The notes beneath the pieces were generated by a model. That model searched no databases and was not told the DNA's origin. It saw only the letters and a list, made by a program, of their open reading frames with translations. The position numbers were made by a program, and so were the translations under genes. 64,000 bases of DNA from Lingula anatina. Lineage: Eukaryota; Brachiopoda; Lingulata; Lingulida; Lingulidae. Positions 1-11,073 of this stretch are shown in pieces. The stretch is taken from contig NW_019773537.1 of assembly GCF_001039355.2 (NCBI RefSeq), positions 603,360 through 667,359 on the forward strand. The letters run 5' to 3'. Every line of letters starts with the position of its first letter. The first letter of the stretch is position 1.

Positions 1-4
1 AATC

Positions 5-934
5 ATGTCAAAGAAACTGATCGGTATCCTAAACGCTTTTTTGGCAGGCAAGCCCCTCGAAGATGTCGATGCCATGAAGTATCTGCCCTCTTTAGAAGAA
101 CTCTTGCCAAAGGATGAAATGGCATTCGGTTGGCGTGACTATTTCCAAGTTGCAAAGTTGAAATATAAAGATGTATTCCCCACCGAAAGTTTATTTTCAA
201 AGCGGTTTCTAAAAGTTTCAATACCAGGTGAGGGCTGCACGAAAATAGTGGCGGTTCAATTTTCAGTTCCAGAAACCCAAAGAATCATAGTGAAATGTAA
301 GGATCATGGGGTTACTGTACAAGGCGTTCTTTTTGCTGCTGCCTCGATGGCCGTGGCTAAGCTTATTAATGAAGGGCAGTCCCCGCGAATTTTGGAGATT
401 GTCTCCACTCATGCGGTTAACATGCCACGTTTTCTCTCCCCGGAATTAAATAATGCCACTGGAAGTTTGGCCATACCTCTTGACGTCCCATTGATGATTC
501 CAACAGCCACTACATATACTGGGTTTTGGGAACTTGTCAAACGTGCGACTCAAGTTATCCATGCCAGTCTCAACAATGGCGACGTCATAAGAGATACAAA
601 AATCTCTAATCACCTCTTTAGCGATAGAAGAGTAAAACGAATGGTATCAAATCGAGGGTGTACATCTGATATCTGTACCTCTAACCTCGGCGACTGCGAC
701 AGACTGTGGCCTCCAGAGACAAAGGAGGACTTGATTCACGCCACGAGACTAGTTTCATCATCTGCTATTCACAAGGCGCAAGCAGCATTTTTTCATTACC
801 TACAGAAATTCCGTGGTCGCTTCTGCTACAATTTGGCCTACGGCACAAACAGGGTGACGGAATCGAACGCCATCAGATGCGCTGAAATGACCGTGAAGTT
901 AATGAAGATGGCTGCAGGAAAAGAGGACGACTAG
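5..934 (+). CDS. Condensation / alcohol-acetyltransferase-like acyltransferase, 3' part
   Basis: Open frame of 309 codons ending in TAG at 932-934. It resembles the C-terminal half of the chloramphenicol-acetyltransferase/condensation superfamily (alcohol acetyltransferase and PapA-like enzymes), which move acyl groups from CoA or carrier proteins to hydroxyls. Two family signatures are visible: a helix of the form GVTVQGVLFAAA at residues 102-113, and the conserved SNLG turn at 226-229. The catalytic HHxxxDG motif of the N-terminal half is absent, so the gene probably begins left of the window and the ATG at 5 is likely an internal Met. There is no signal peptide in the visible part. The substrate cannot be inferred. 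A partial second copy follows 730 bp downstream. Confidence 0.62.
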   Translation: MSKKLIGILNAFLAGKPLEDVDAMKYLPSLEELLPKDEMAFGWRDYFQVAKLKYKDVFPTESLFSKRFLKVSIPGEGCTKIVAVQFSVPETQRIIVKCKDHGVTVQGVLFAAASMAVAKLINEGQSPRILEIVSTHAVNMPRFLSPELNNATGSLAIPLDVPLMIPTATTYTGFWELVKRATQVIHASLNNGDVIRDTKISNHLFSDRRVKRMVSNRGCTSDICTSNLGDCDRLWPPETKEDLIHATRLVSSSAIHKAQAAFFHYLQKFRGRFCYNLAYGTNRVTESNAIRCAEMTVKLMKMAAGKEDD

Positions 935-1879
935 AAAGTAATAGAATATCAATTAAAACATTATGACCTGGGTATAATGCAGGCAGCACGTATTGCCATA
1001 AAACAGCTTTCTGGGTGTATCGTTTCTGGAACTCTGAAACTACTAGTAACTGAAACGAGAAAAGTTGTATTTGCAAAATATAAAGCTATAAAAGACGCAT
1101 TACTTTCGCCAAGACTAAAATGATTATAACCAATGGATTTATTTCATTGTTTTGATATATATCTGTCNTCCTGAACTAAATAATTGTGCTGGAAATTTGG
1201 CCATACCGTTTGACGTCCCATTGATGACTCCAACATCGCCTACATTTACTGGGTTTTGGGAACTTGTCAAACGTGCGACTCAAGTTATCCATGCCAGTCT
1301 CAACAATGGTGACGTCATTAGAGATACAAAAATCTCTAATCACCTCTTTAGCGATAGAAGAGTGAAACGAATGGTATCAAATCCAAGGTGTACATCTGAT
1401 GTTTTTACCTCTAACCTCGGTGACTGCGACAAACGGTGGCCTCCGGAGACAAATGAGGACTTGATTCACGCCACGAGACTGGTTTCATCATCTGCTATAC
1501 ACAAGATGCAAGCACCATTTTTTCATTACCTACAGAAATTCCGTGGTCGCTTCTGCTACAATTTGGCCTACGGCACAAACAGGGTGACGGAATCGAACGC
1601 CATCAGATGCGCTGAAATGACCGTGAAGTTAATGAAGATGGCTGCAGGAAAAGAGGACGACTAGAAAGTAATAGAATATCAATTAAAACATTATGACCTG
1701 GGTATAATGCAGGCAGCACGTATTGCCATAAAACAGCTTTCTGGGTGTATCGTTTCTGGAACTCTGAAACTACTAGTAACTGAAACGAGAAAAGTTGTAT
1801 TTGCAAAATATAAAGCTATAAAAGACGCATTACTTTCGCCAAGACTAAAATGATTATAACCAATGGATTTATTTCATTG

Positions 1880-1886
<7 letters not shown>
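437..1886. repeat. Tandem duplication, period 730 bp
   Basis: The 3' part of the acyltransferase exon plus about 220 bp of 3' flank is repeated once. The shared FWELVKR codons begin near 527 and near 1257. Copy 1 ends at about 1160 in a short TA stretch and copy 2 ends in the long (TA)n beginning at 1885. Confidence 0.8.
1169..1664 (+). pseudogene. Partial tandem copy of the acyltransferase 3' end
   Basis: Starts at a single N (1168) and reads in the frame of the upstream gene from the residues SPELNN to the same terminal KEDD and TAG. It lacks the first about 145 codons of the upstream exon and has no clear splice acceptor. The first about 350 bases differ from copy 1 at many sites (for example PATTYTGF versus PSPTFTGF-type changes), while everything after about 1519 matches copy 1 exactly. 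The frame is not broken, so it may be the end of a true paralogue whose 5' part was lost at an assembly join (the N) rather than a decayed pseudogene. Confidence 0.5.

Positions 1887-1941
<55 letters not shown>
1885..1941. repeat. (TA)n microsatellite
   Basis: Uninterrupted TA dinucleotides at the end of the second acyltransferase copy. Confidence 0.95.
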
Positions 1942-1944
<3 letters not shown>

Positions 1945-4098
1945 AATGAGCACAGATTCTGTCCACTGTCAAATTGAGACAGACTGGGCATTTGCTCGGA
2001 ATTTTTCACTGATTGGGTGGGCATGATATACGGGATAGCATTGCCTTGTACTCGTAACTTGACCTGTAGTAACAAGCCTGGAAAATGAACTAATGTATAC
2101 TAAAACAGGGTGCAAAACTTCAGCGTAGAATAAATATTTACTGCCATATGCTCGGTAGGCCTACTCTCGGGGTAGACATAACTAAAACAAAATACTTCGT
2201 TGTGCTGTTTGGGGGTGGTCGGCTCATGCCTTAGTTAAACTACCTCAGATCAAAATAACACGATCCAAAGCTGGGCCCCTGGGTACGTGTGTTTTGACAG
2301 CGCCCCTAGTTAGAAGCTGTGAGCTTGTTAGTGGGACGCTCGGGGTTGAGATTTAATGCTCAGAATCCCTTTGTTTTCCTTCGTTACGTATGTGTGAGGG
2401 AGTNTTTTTTTTTTTTTTTTTTTTGTAATGACATATGGTACGTGTTTGCACATGAAGTATCGATTTTGCACTTAATAGATTGAACCAGTGTTGCAATATT
2501 TCATTTATAATGTATATATTCACTTATTTATGTGGTAGTTTAGTGGCATGTGGTGCATGGCATGACCTTATTATTTAGGGTATTTTCCGATTAAACGCAT
2601 TAAATAATTATCGCATTTTAATTTTTCCATATGTAAGTAGACCGATAGTATTTTGTTTCTAGCAGAGGCTGATAGGTCTATTACCTTGACCAGTTAGCGG
2701 TAAGGGTGCCCCCCCCTCCTCCCACCCCTGATATGAACCGATCGATAACTTAAATAGCCGGCTCAATTTTTATGCAACCACACTATTAGCCTCTTTCTCT
2801 CATAGGTGCAATGCCTTTCTTGAACTGGAAGCATTTTTTAGAAGAAAAACCAGTTGGAAAGGGCAAAACGTGGGGTAAGTCTTGTGCAAGATGTATTTGC
2901 CGATAGTCAAAATTAAAGCGCCCCGCTGCGCCGTTTTCTCATCGTCTGCGGGGGTATTTTGGTGAGATTTTTGCCTCTCGCGCAGCTGAGCAAAATATCT
3001 TGCGTGTTTGATATTTTTGGCCTCTTGAGGCAAATGGCTCAGCATGTGCGGGCTGCAAGCGACGATTGCTCAAGTCATGCCAACAATGCGTATGTGCCGT
3101 TAGCCGGAAACAAAGAAAATGGCAGTCCCCAGCGAAGTAAACAAAAATGTACACAGTTATAGTTAGCCTGATTCATTAACGAGGTCACCATTTTCCATAA
3201 CTTTCAGAAAAAAAATCAATATGTTATGTTTCCTTAATCACATCATCCCACAGTTCACGGTGCATCCGATAGGGCAGGCCGGGAGGCACCTCTGCTGAGC
3301 AAAGAGCGCAGCGTTTGCGGGGAACTGAGGAGCGCAAATATCTGGCGCAGCGCATGTGGCGCGCGCCAATTTGCTCACCGTGTGAGGGGGGCTTAAAGGT
3401 TACTATATAAAATAATATTTCCTTGTACCTACCATCTTTTATTAGTGAAAGGGATATGTTACATGTGCACGTACGCAATAATTCGGTTCCGTTTTATTGA
3501 AAGGCACAAATGTGAAGTGTGCATTGTCAATTATTAAGTACGTTTAGTTGCTTACATTCTGTTTAGAACATTTTTAAAAAAGGCTTAATTGGCATATTAT
3601 ACGTATACGTAGTGATTTTGCTAAAAGCATAAGAAAATTTAATATCTATATTTAAGTTGGACATACTATTTTAATGAAACGAATAACAATGGTAATTAAT
3701 TGAAAATAAAATTTTATTGATCAGGTTGATTTGGTCGTGCTGACAGATTTCGATATATGTATGTAAATGGAAATTATATGTCTTTAACATTGGAATATAA
3801 AATATAATAATTAAATCATTTCTGTAGAAAAAAATAATCATACTAGTTCTACAATAGCAAGGTACACTTTTCTACGAATAACCCATATGAAATGTGCTAT
3901 AATCACTACAATAAAAATATATTGGTTCAAAATATAAAACATCAATTAAAAAATAAAATACATATGTCGTACCAAACTGATATATGGTGCATGCCATTTT
4001 ACACACACACTTAGTAAAATTGTATAAAATCGAATTAATTTTTGTAGAAAAATAAATTAACCCATAGCATGGGGTCATGGAGAACTCTGCATCAGCAA
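1942..4098. other. Intergenic, no gene seen
   Basis: AT-rich. It contains a T-run with an N at 2404, a C-run near 2710 and a GC-richer patch (about 2900-3400) with repeated GAGCAAA/TGAGCAAA-like words. The reverse complement has an AATAAA at about 3713-3718, which could be the poly(A) signal of the astacin gene (380 bp past its stop). Confidence 0.5.
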
Positions 4099-7000
4099 TT
4101 AGGAACACTCGCCACACGCACGTTGACAATTTACAAGCATGTAATTCGGGTTCTTGGCGCACTCCCCCCTCTTAGACCATTGATCGCAGAGAACGTTCTT
4201 GTCAACACAGGGAGCTGGAAAAAAGATAAAATAGATAAAATTAAATAACGATGATAAATATATTGATAATGATAAAGTAAACATAGTCAGGCATATCAAG
4301 TTAGATTTTTTAACGCTTCAAGGACAACATATCTTTAAGAATTATCTGAAATTTATATGAAAATCATTTTGAAGTAACGCAGTTATGGATTAATACTATT
4401 TCACTTTAGAATAATACCACTCCAATGACGTAATTTGTAACTGTACCTCCAGAGCATCTATTGCAGGATTTTGGACAGTAAGGGATCATATACCGGGGGT
4501 TACGAGAACACTCGCCACGTGCTGCCCAAGTGGCACAGTATGTGTCGTAGTCAACGCAACTGCTACTTCCTGGAACGATAAATAAAAAAGTAGTAAATAT
4601 TTTTGGTAATTTAGACTACACGCAAAAAGGTTTTAAGTAATGAAATAAAAAGTTCTTTAGATTTATACAAGCGAAAGTTCGGTCATAATCTTGCGGCCGA
4701 AATTGGTCTAGGTTTGCAATATATTAGAAGATTGATTGAACTAATATTCAAATTGATATTTATTTTTTTTCCTTATGATTCCCTAGATAAATGAGGGAAT
4801 ATTTTACAAACCAGATTGAGTGATCAAACGCTGAGGGTTAACTTAATATAAACCTTTTTACCATGAAAGAGAATGAAATCCTTTCTTAAAATAAGAGTTA
4901 AAAAATAAAACGGGACCTACCTCCTCCTCCTCCTCCTCCTCCGTTACACAAACGACAAGACTCTTTACAGTAAACGTGCATGTATCCAGGATTACGTTGA
5001 CACTCGCCTCTTGACGCCCAGCCTGCACAATTGTTGTTGTTATCCCGACAGTTGTCTGTAACGGACAAATGTAACAATCAAGTTCAAGTTCAAATCGACC
5101 AAAGCTGTATCACTCATTTCTTGTTACAGTTTTTCGAGTGAGATAGAAGTGAGCACCAGCGTTTAAAACGCAATTCTTAAGAAAAAAGAGATACGTATTA
5201 AAATCAAATACAGATGCATTCAACCTACTATTTCCACCCCCGGTTCCGCCTCCAGTGCCACCGCCAGTACTTCCCCCAGTTCCACCCCCGGTGCCGCCTC
5301 CAGTTCCGCCTCCAGTGCCACCCCCGGTACTGCAGGGTTGCACAGGAACACCCCCGTTAGTTCCTGGACACATACAGCGGCAATTCTTGTCCACGAATCC
5401 CGGGGAGGGACATCTAGGTTTGTTAGTGCAGCCACCTGAGACATAAAATGCATGTTCAGTTGAGAGAAAAAGTGTACCTTACTTTATAGGCGTCAGAGTC
5501 AGCGAGAGAGTCACATCACAAGAGCAGGAAGCAGAGGCCAACGGGTCTTGAGACCAAATTGATTTTCAAATAATTATTAAACTATAACATCAAACTGACA
5601 ATATTATTTTCAATGGTCACACAAATTTGAACTTTGCTCGCCACGGGCCTGTAGAAGGGTAATAAAATCTACAAATTATACTTAACTTCACACTAAAAAA
5701 TGAGACTGTATAATTACTACTTGTCGCAAATGACTTTTAAAATGCACGAAACGTAAAATAAATCGAGGAAACTCACGATCGCAACTGTACATGGCGTTTG
5801 CCAATTTGACATCGCCGAAGCTGAGCCCGAAGCTGTTTCCAATTGTATTCTGCTTGGACTTATCTTTGGTTATGATAGTTGGACGCCCGTTAGTAGAAAA
5901 TGCCTGAAAATATGAGATTTTCTTGTAGGTTAACTATATTCTGGAAGGTCTAAGGTCAGCAATGAAAAGAAGGACCAAAAGAATAAGTAAAAAAAAACCC
6001 GAAAAGGTAGGAGTAAGAAAAATTAGAAGTAAGACGAAACATAAAAAAAAACTGAACTTACGTATTGGCCGTAATGCATGACGCTGTCGTAATCGTACGG
6101 TACGCCATGCGTATTGGTTACAGACTGCGGATATTTTTCGAAGTTGTAATAAAGATGTCCTGGAATGTTCCCTCTGACGATGGTGACATAGTTATCGCGG
6201 TCATATCTCGTCTGCTCGTGGTTGAACCCTATCGCGTGTCCCAATTCATGGATGATGATTCCTTTCTAAAAGGCATAATGCATTATGTAATAATCTTATA
6301 CTTAAAAACATTGGCTGATAAAGTATCGTTTTCTATCTAATGCTACTGACAAAATAACGAGTACATTTCTATTGATTTCCACCAGTTTTCCAACTACAAC
6401 AAGCAATATTTACCACAATTTAAATTGGCATATGAATGAGGCATCTTACTGGGGAATAACTGGATAAATACGAGGCTTCATAACGACTGAACTTACAGAT
6501 CTGCATCCTTGTCCCAAGGTAACCAGTTGCCGTCCCCGTCCTAACATTCCAACGAAAGATGAACACCTAGGAAAGAAAACACAAAAGCTTACCAAGCATA
6601 TTCAAATAAGAGGAAATCCAACATGCCCTATACAAGTCTGTTTGATAATTAAATCAAAAGACGTGATTATTATGTGAATCAAATAGAATTCTTGACTTTT
6701 CATGACCTTCTATATAACAATCACTTGTTAGAAATACAAACCTGTAAAATATGTTTTTTTTTATTTAATAAGAACCAAAAACAAATTTATTTATCCAAAC
6801 TAAAATATAAATTTGAATATGTATTGCCTTTGAGAACATTCATGACATTGATATATTTTTGTTCAAGTACTTAATTCAGATATATAAGTTTTATATAAAT
6901 AACCGTCTTATTTATTCTCGAAAGTCTTTCATTTTTCAATTACATTAATACAAATTAAAAAAATTAACAAGAAGATAAATTCTATCTGAGAAACTTCTTC

Positions 7001-8998
7001 CTTCTTACCCGCTGCCGTTTTCCAAGTGAATGTAGTTCCTTTCATTTCTTCGTGGCCTGAATTGGATACATGTGTATTTGTTCCAGTCATCCAAGGCCTG
7101 CTGTATGGCTCTGCGATCTGAGGCAGCTGGAAACATGAATCAGAAAATAAATATTTCTTTGAGTGAGTTTTCAATACATTTTTTTTTTTTTTGTGGCATT
7201 GCTTATTCTACATGCGAATGTAATGGAGCACCACGTAATGTAAAAACTGAAGGGGGTGAGGGTTGTTCCCTTACCCACCCCCTTCAGTTTTTACAAAAGA
7301 GGCTACACTGTATCCCACTTTCTCTTTTTCCGTCCAAGAAAAACAGCATGAGATCAGAACCAAAGACAAAAAACCCAACAAACTTGTTCATTCCTGTGTC
7401 CTAGGGATTATGTTAAAATTGACCACGTCTTCTTTTACTATTCTTATGACCCACCCACCAGACCCCCACCCCACCTATGTCAAAATCTTGAACCCCCCCC
7501 CGTTTCTAAATATATGTGCGTGCATCCACAGACGCGCTCGTCTGTTTTTAAATAATTTATGTATTTATTTATATACTTATTTATTATGTATTTATTATGT
7601 ATTTTTTATATGCTTATACACTTATTTATCTATTGCGAGTGTTTTTTTTTAGATTTCAATTATTTTAACTTTTTTCATACAACTTGTACTTACACATCAC
7701 CGAAGATATGGTGTACGGGACTACGCCATTTGGCCAGCGGCGTCCTAAATCTCTGACTCCTTTCCTTTTCTTGCGGGTACGTTCCCCTTCATAATTACCG
7801 TCCTTGTCCAGCAATCTTCAGATAAAATTTAAAATATGTTTCGTCAATCGATGACATACTGTAAGGGCATTTGTCTTAATACATCTTCACCTTTATTTTA
7901 GAAATTAACTCGCTTTTTGTTCTTGAGATATGACGTTTTGATTATTATAGTCAAGTAAAAAAACATATTTACATGTACTCTCTTTAGAAACAAACCACTA
8001 TCACTACATATAAAATGTGTACATGCACATATAACTATGCCACTGTTCTTATTTTTATTTTATAGGAAAAGGAAATTATTCAGAAATAATCAAGAAGCAA
8101 ACGTATCGTAAATATAGCATTTTAAAGTTTTAAAAAACGTATCATTTCAGTTAAAATGAATTTGGCATCCCATTCTTAGGCCATAACTTTCCCATTAACA
8201 AGGAAACATAAAAATCGCTTCTTTGGTTTACTTTTATACGCGCCTTATCAAGTTCTAATTGTCCTAAAATATGACGACCTTGCTTACCCAAACTCCTCCT
8301 CCCTGGCTCTTTCGAGGGCTTGAAAATCTTCTTTAAGCATTAATATATCCAGTTCACGTAGAACAACGCTGTCATCTTGTATAGTCTCCAGTGCTCTACC
8401 TAGTAAAATGTGAAAACGAAAATAAAAATTCACCATCGAGAAAGTTTTTTTTTCTGGTTCGAATAATTATTTTTCCGTGTTCTTTTTTCAGCTGGATGAC
8501 GATGAATTTATCGCGGATTAAACACTGAATCATAATATAAGTACAATAGAAAAAAGTCAACTTATGTTTGACCAGGTTATAAATGTGGATTGAGAATACA
8601 CTTTTCTCATATTGCAGGTTTTGAAATTTTACGTGCCCCTTGGTAAGGAACAAAGGAAATTATAAAAAGTTTATATTTACTTTTATTTGCTGCGATCTTG
8701 ATTAGTTCATCCATCGTCGCTGCGTGTGACACATCTAAAAGCTGAAATATTTCCCAAAAGTATGTTTGAATCAAGCAGTTTCAAAAATTGAAATGGTACT
8801 ATTTAACCTAGTCCTTTCCGTGCAAGCTAGATATTAAAAACGTTAACAACAGGTATCCATTATTTTGTTGGTGCATACACAGTAAACAATTATTAACCGG
8901 AAAGTTAAGCCAGTTTCACTACTTACCCATACTGCACAAACTGCCGCTGTCAGTGCTGCGGCGACAAATCTCGAAGATACAAACTGTACGTTTTTCAT
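4099..8998 (-). CDS. Secreted astacin metalloprotease with three ShK domains
   Basis: Twelve exons join in frame: 8927-8998, 8681-8741, 8288-8399, 7694-7815, 7009-7126, 6497-6566, 6062-6265, 5777-5903, 5238-5435, 4921-5055, 4447-4569, 4099-4214 (485 aa). Residues 1-24 are a signal peptide (MKNVQF start). The propeptide runs to a furin-like RKKR at 96-99, followed by RWPNGVVPY (108-116), the usual start of the mature astacin domain. The zinc motif [11 protein letters not shown] is at 191-201 and the Met-turn SVMHY at 246-250, so the enzyme looks catalytically intact. Exon 9 encodes a short Cys cluster and a Gly/Thr repeat linker. Exons 10-12 each encode one six-Cys ShK domain. The role is presumably extracellular proteolysis, with ShK modules for binding. 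The pro-region reads YEGE where the family inhibitory motif is FxGD. The exon 9 donor (GTGGAA) lies in the repeat and is the least certain boundary. Confidence 0.93.
7240..7294. repeat. Near-perfect hairpin in astacin intron
   Basis: GTAAAAACTGAAGGGGGT at the left arm is matched by its reverse complement ending at 7294, with only a short loop around 7263-7270. It lies in the intron between exons 4 and 5. Either strand would form a strong stem; it could be a tiny MITE or a foldback. Confidence 0.7.
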
Positions 8999-9250
8999 AC
9001 TTCTGTTTTTTTACTAATGACTTGCCGGTTCTGAGATCTCTTTTATACATTTCGATTGCCCATTGCGATTTCCCTCTCTACTTGATCTAAACTTCCGCAT
9101 TTCCGGGTTTTATTTGGTTCACTGATTATTTAGCTTCATCATCTCTATGACAAATGTAATAATTTGGTATTTTATTGAGTCAGACTAAGAATGAGATTTT
9201 TTATTTGAAAGTTCACAGTGCCCTAACAATGGGATGAACAAGCAGGGAGT

Positions 9251-9487
9251 TAATGCGTTTATCGCCCTTGGTCATCGATTTAGTCATGCAGACAAAACAC
9301 GCATGTAAATAAACATTTTGACTGACCATAACGGAATGGTCGTCTTTATCACAAATCTAATAGTGTCCAAACACTGGGCCACCCAGCAGTAAATAAATGC
9401 GTTTATCGCCCTGGACATCGATTTAGTCATGCAGGCAAAACACACCTTAACAAATATTTAGACTGACCACAACGGAATGGTCGAGTC
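9251..9487. repeat. Imperfect direct repeat, period about 145 bp
   Basis: The words TGCGTTTATCGCCC, CATCGATTTAGTCATGCAG and ACGGAATGGTCG occur in the same order in both halves (first near 9253, second near 9398), with a few substitutions and small indels. Confidence 0.8.
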
Positions 9488-10842
9488 TGGGGCTTTAACT
9501 GGGTCACCCAAACTGGGTCACAGCGGGTAAACCCTGACGTCAATCGGGAGCAGGCCAGATTCATATCAATGATTTGACAAGGGATGTGGTCTGAGCCAAG
9601 GGATGTGGTCCGAACCCTCCCTGGACAAGAGGTTGTCTGCTTCGTAACAGTTTGGTCTCTAAATGATAAGACACTTATGAAGTAAAATGGAATCTGAGAC
9701 ATTGGTGGGCTTTTACAGGTACACGTATATGTACCGTATGTTACTCAGTTTCGTGAACGGAATTAAGTACATGTACAAACCCGTTTTTATGACATCAAAT
9801 ACGTCATATTGGCCATCGTTTAGCTTTCTTTTTTGTTCATTTTCTTTTTCTTCAAGGAGTCTTCAGTGACCATGCTGAGATAGCACATACATGTATGCAA
9901 GTTATGAAGCATTATATACGTTTGACCCTCTTTTAGAACATTTTCAGTGAGTATATTACTCGAAAAAATGATTTTGACCAGCGCAACACAAAGATATCAA
10001 AAATTGAACGCCTCTCCCATAAACCCAGACAAAAGGAAAGAAAGGGTGGGCTTAACAAGAACATCCAATGTCCGCTCTGAAGCCAACCATATATAAATAC
10101 ATACATACATGTAACACTTTTTATTGTTGTATACTTTGTCATATCAAACCCACTCCACCCCTTCCATCCCCCATCTTCTCAAATCATTTTTATGTCGTAA
10201 AAGGGAACCGAGGCTGTAGACTGAATCCAAAACGTTTATTCCACCTTAATGTGTATGATGAATCAAATGTCCAGTTTATTCACTTTGTTTTTCTTTCCTT
10301 TCGGTAGCCTTAATCACGCTGATATTGTGTCCGAGATTTCACGAAATGATAGGGAAAAGGAAATATTAATAATAGAGTCTCATGAACATGCACTGTCGGA
10401 GCAGCAATGGACAGGAAGATGACTTTTCGTGATTCATGTCGTTTTTCTCAGGTCGTTTCTTTATCAGTGTCCTATATTTATTACAATGCATCTGACCTGT
10501 AAATATAAACGAGAATCGTGGGCCAAGGCCAATACTTGGCGGGACAGGAGCAAATGCTTATGAGCAGTAATACTTTAGTACACCTGTAAGCAGGTTGTTT
10601 GTTTTTATTGTTGTACTCACACGTAAATCTATACGTTGACTGGAGAAAATGTAAGAGATTTCTGGTGGATTTTGAATAAGAAAAGGCCAAAGAGTTTTTC
10701 AAAGATTAAGAAACCTATGGGGAAAAATATGGGGAAGTAGAAAAATATCAGGTAATCAGAGATATTGGTCAGAAAATGGGACAAGACTGCAGTGACACGC
10801 AATTTATTGCGTTGTCTTTAAAATATGCTTAAAATATTAACT

Positions 10843-10843
<1 letters not shown>

Positions 10844-10884
<41 letters not shown>
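10844..10884. repeat. (GA)n microsatellite
   Basis: About 20 uninterrupted GA units. Confidence 0.95.
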
Positions 10885-10887
<3 letters not shown>

Positions 10888-11073
10888 AACAAACAAACGA
10901 AAATAATGTTTGTGAAAAACTACTCGTGCGTCTTCACATTTAAAACAATTTTATTAGCGTTGCCGTATCTCTGCTAGAAATCACAATCCGAAAGGCAATC
11001 ACAGAAAATGACATGTTGTGTTGCCTCGCATGCGCATCAGAACAAAGGTACTGGTAGATCTCCTAACATTATA

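Larger units (their letters stand above)
8999..11073. other. Intergenic between astacin and first M15 gene
   Basis: No gene supported. It holds a 145-bp-period direct repeat (9251-9487) and a (GA)n tract (10844-10884). The reverse strand has an AATAAA near 10950, a plausible poly(A) signal for the gene ending at 11074. Confidence 0.5.

Noticed and set aside
1869-2075. ORF ending in Tyr-Ile repeats (also at 47696-47896 and 59081-59341)
   Set aside because: Translation of TA or CA microsatellites.
5255-5446. Proline-rich plus-strand ORF
   Set aside because: Antisense shadow of the astacin Gly/Thr linker exon.
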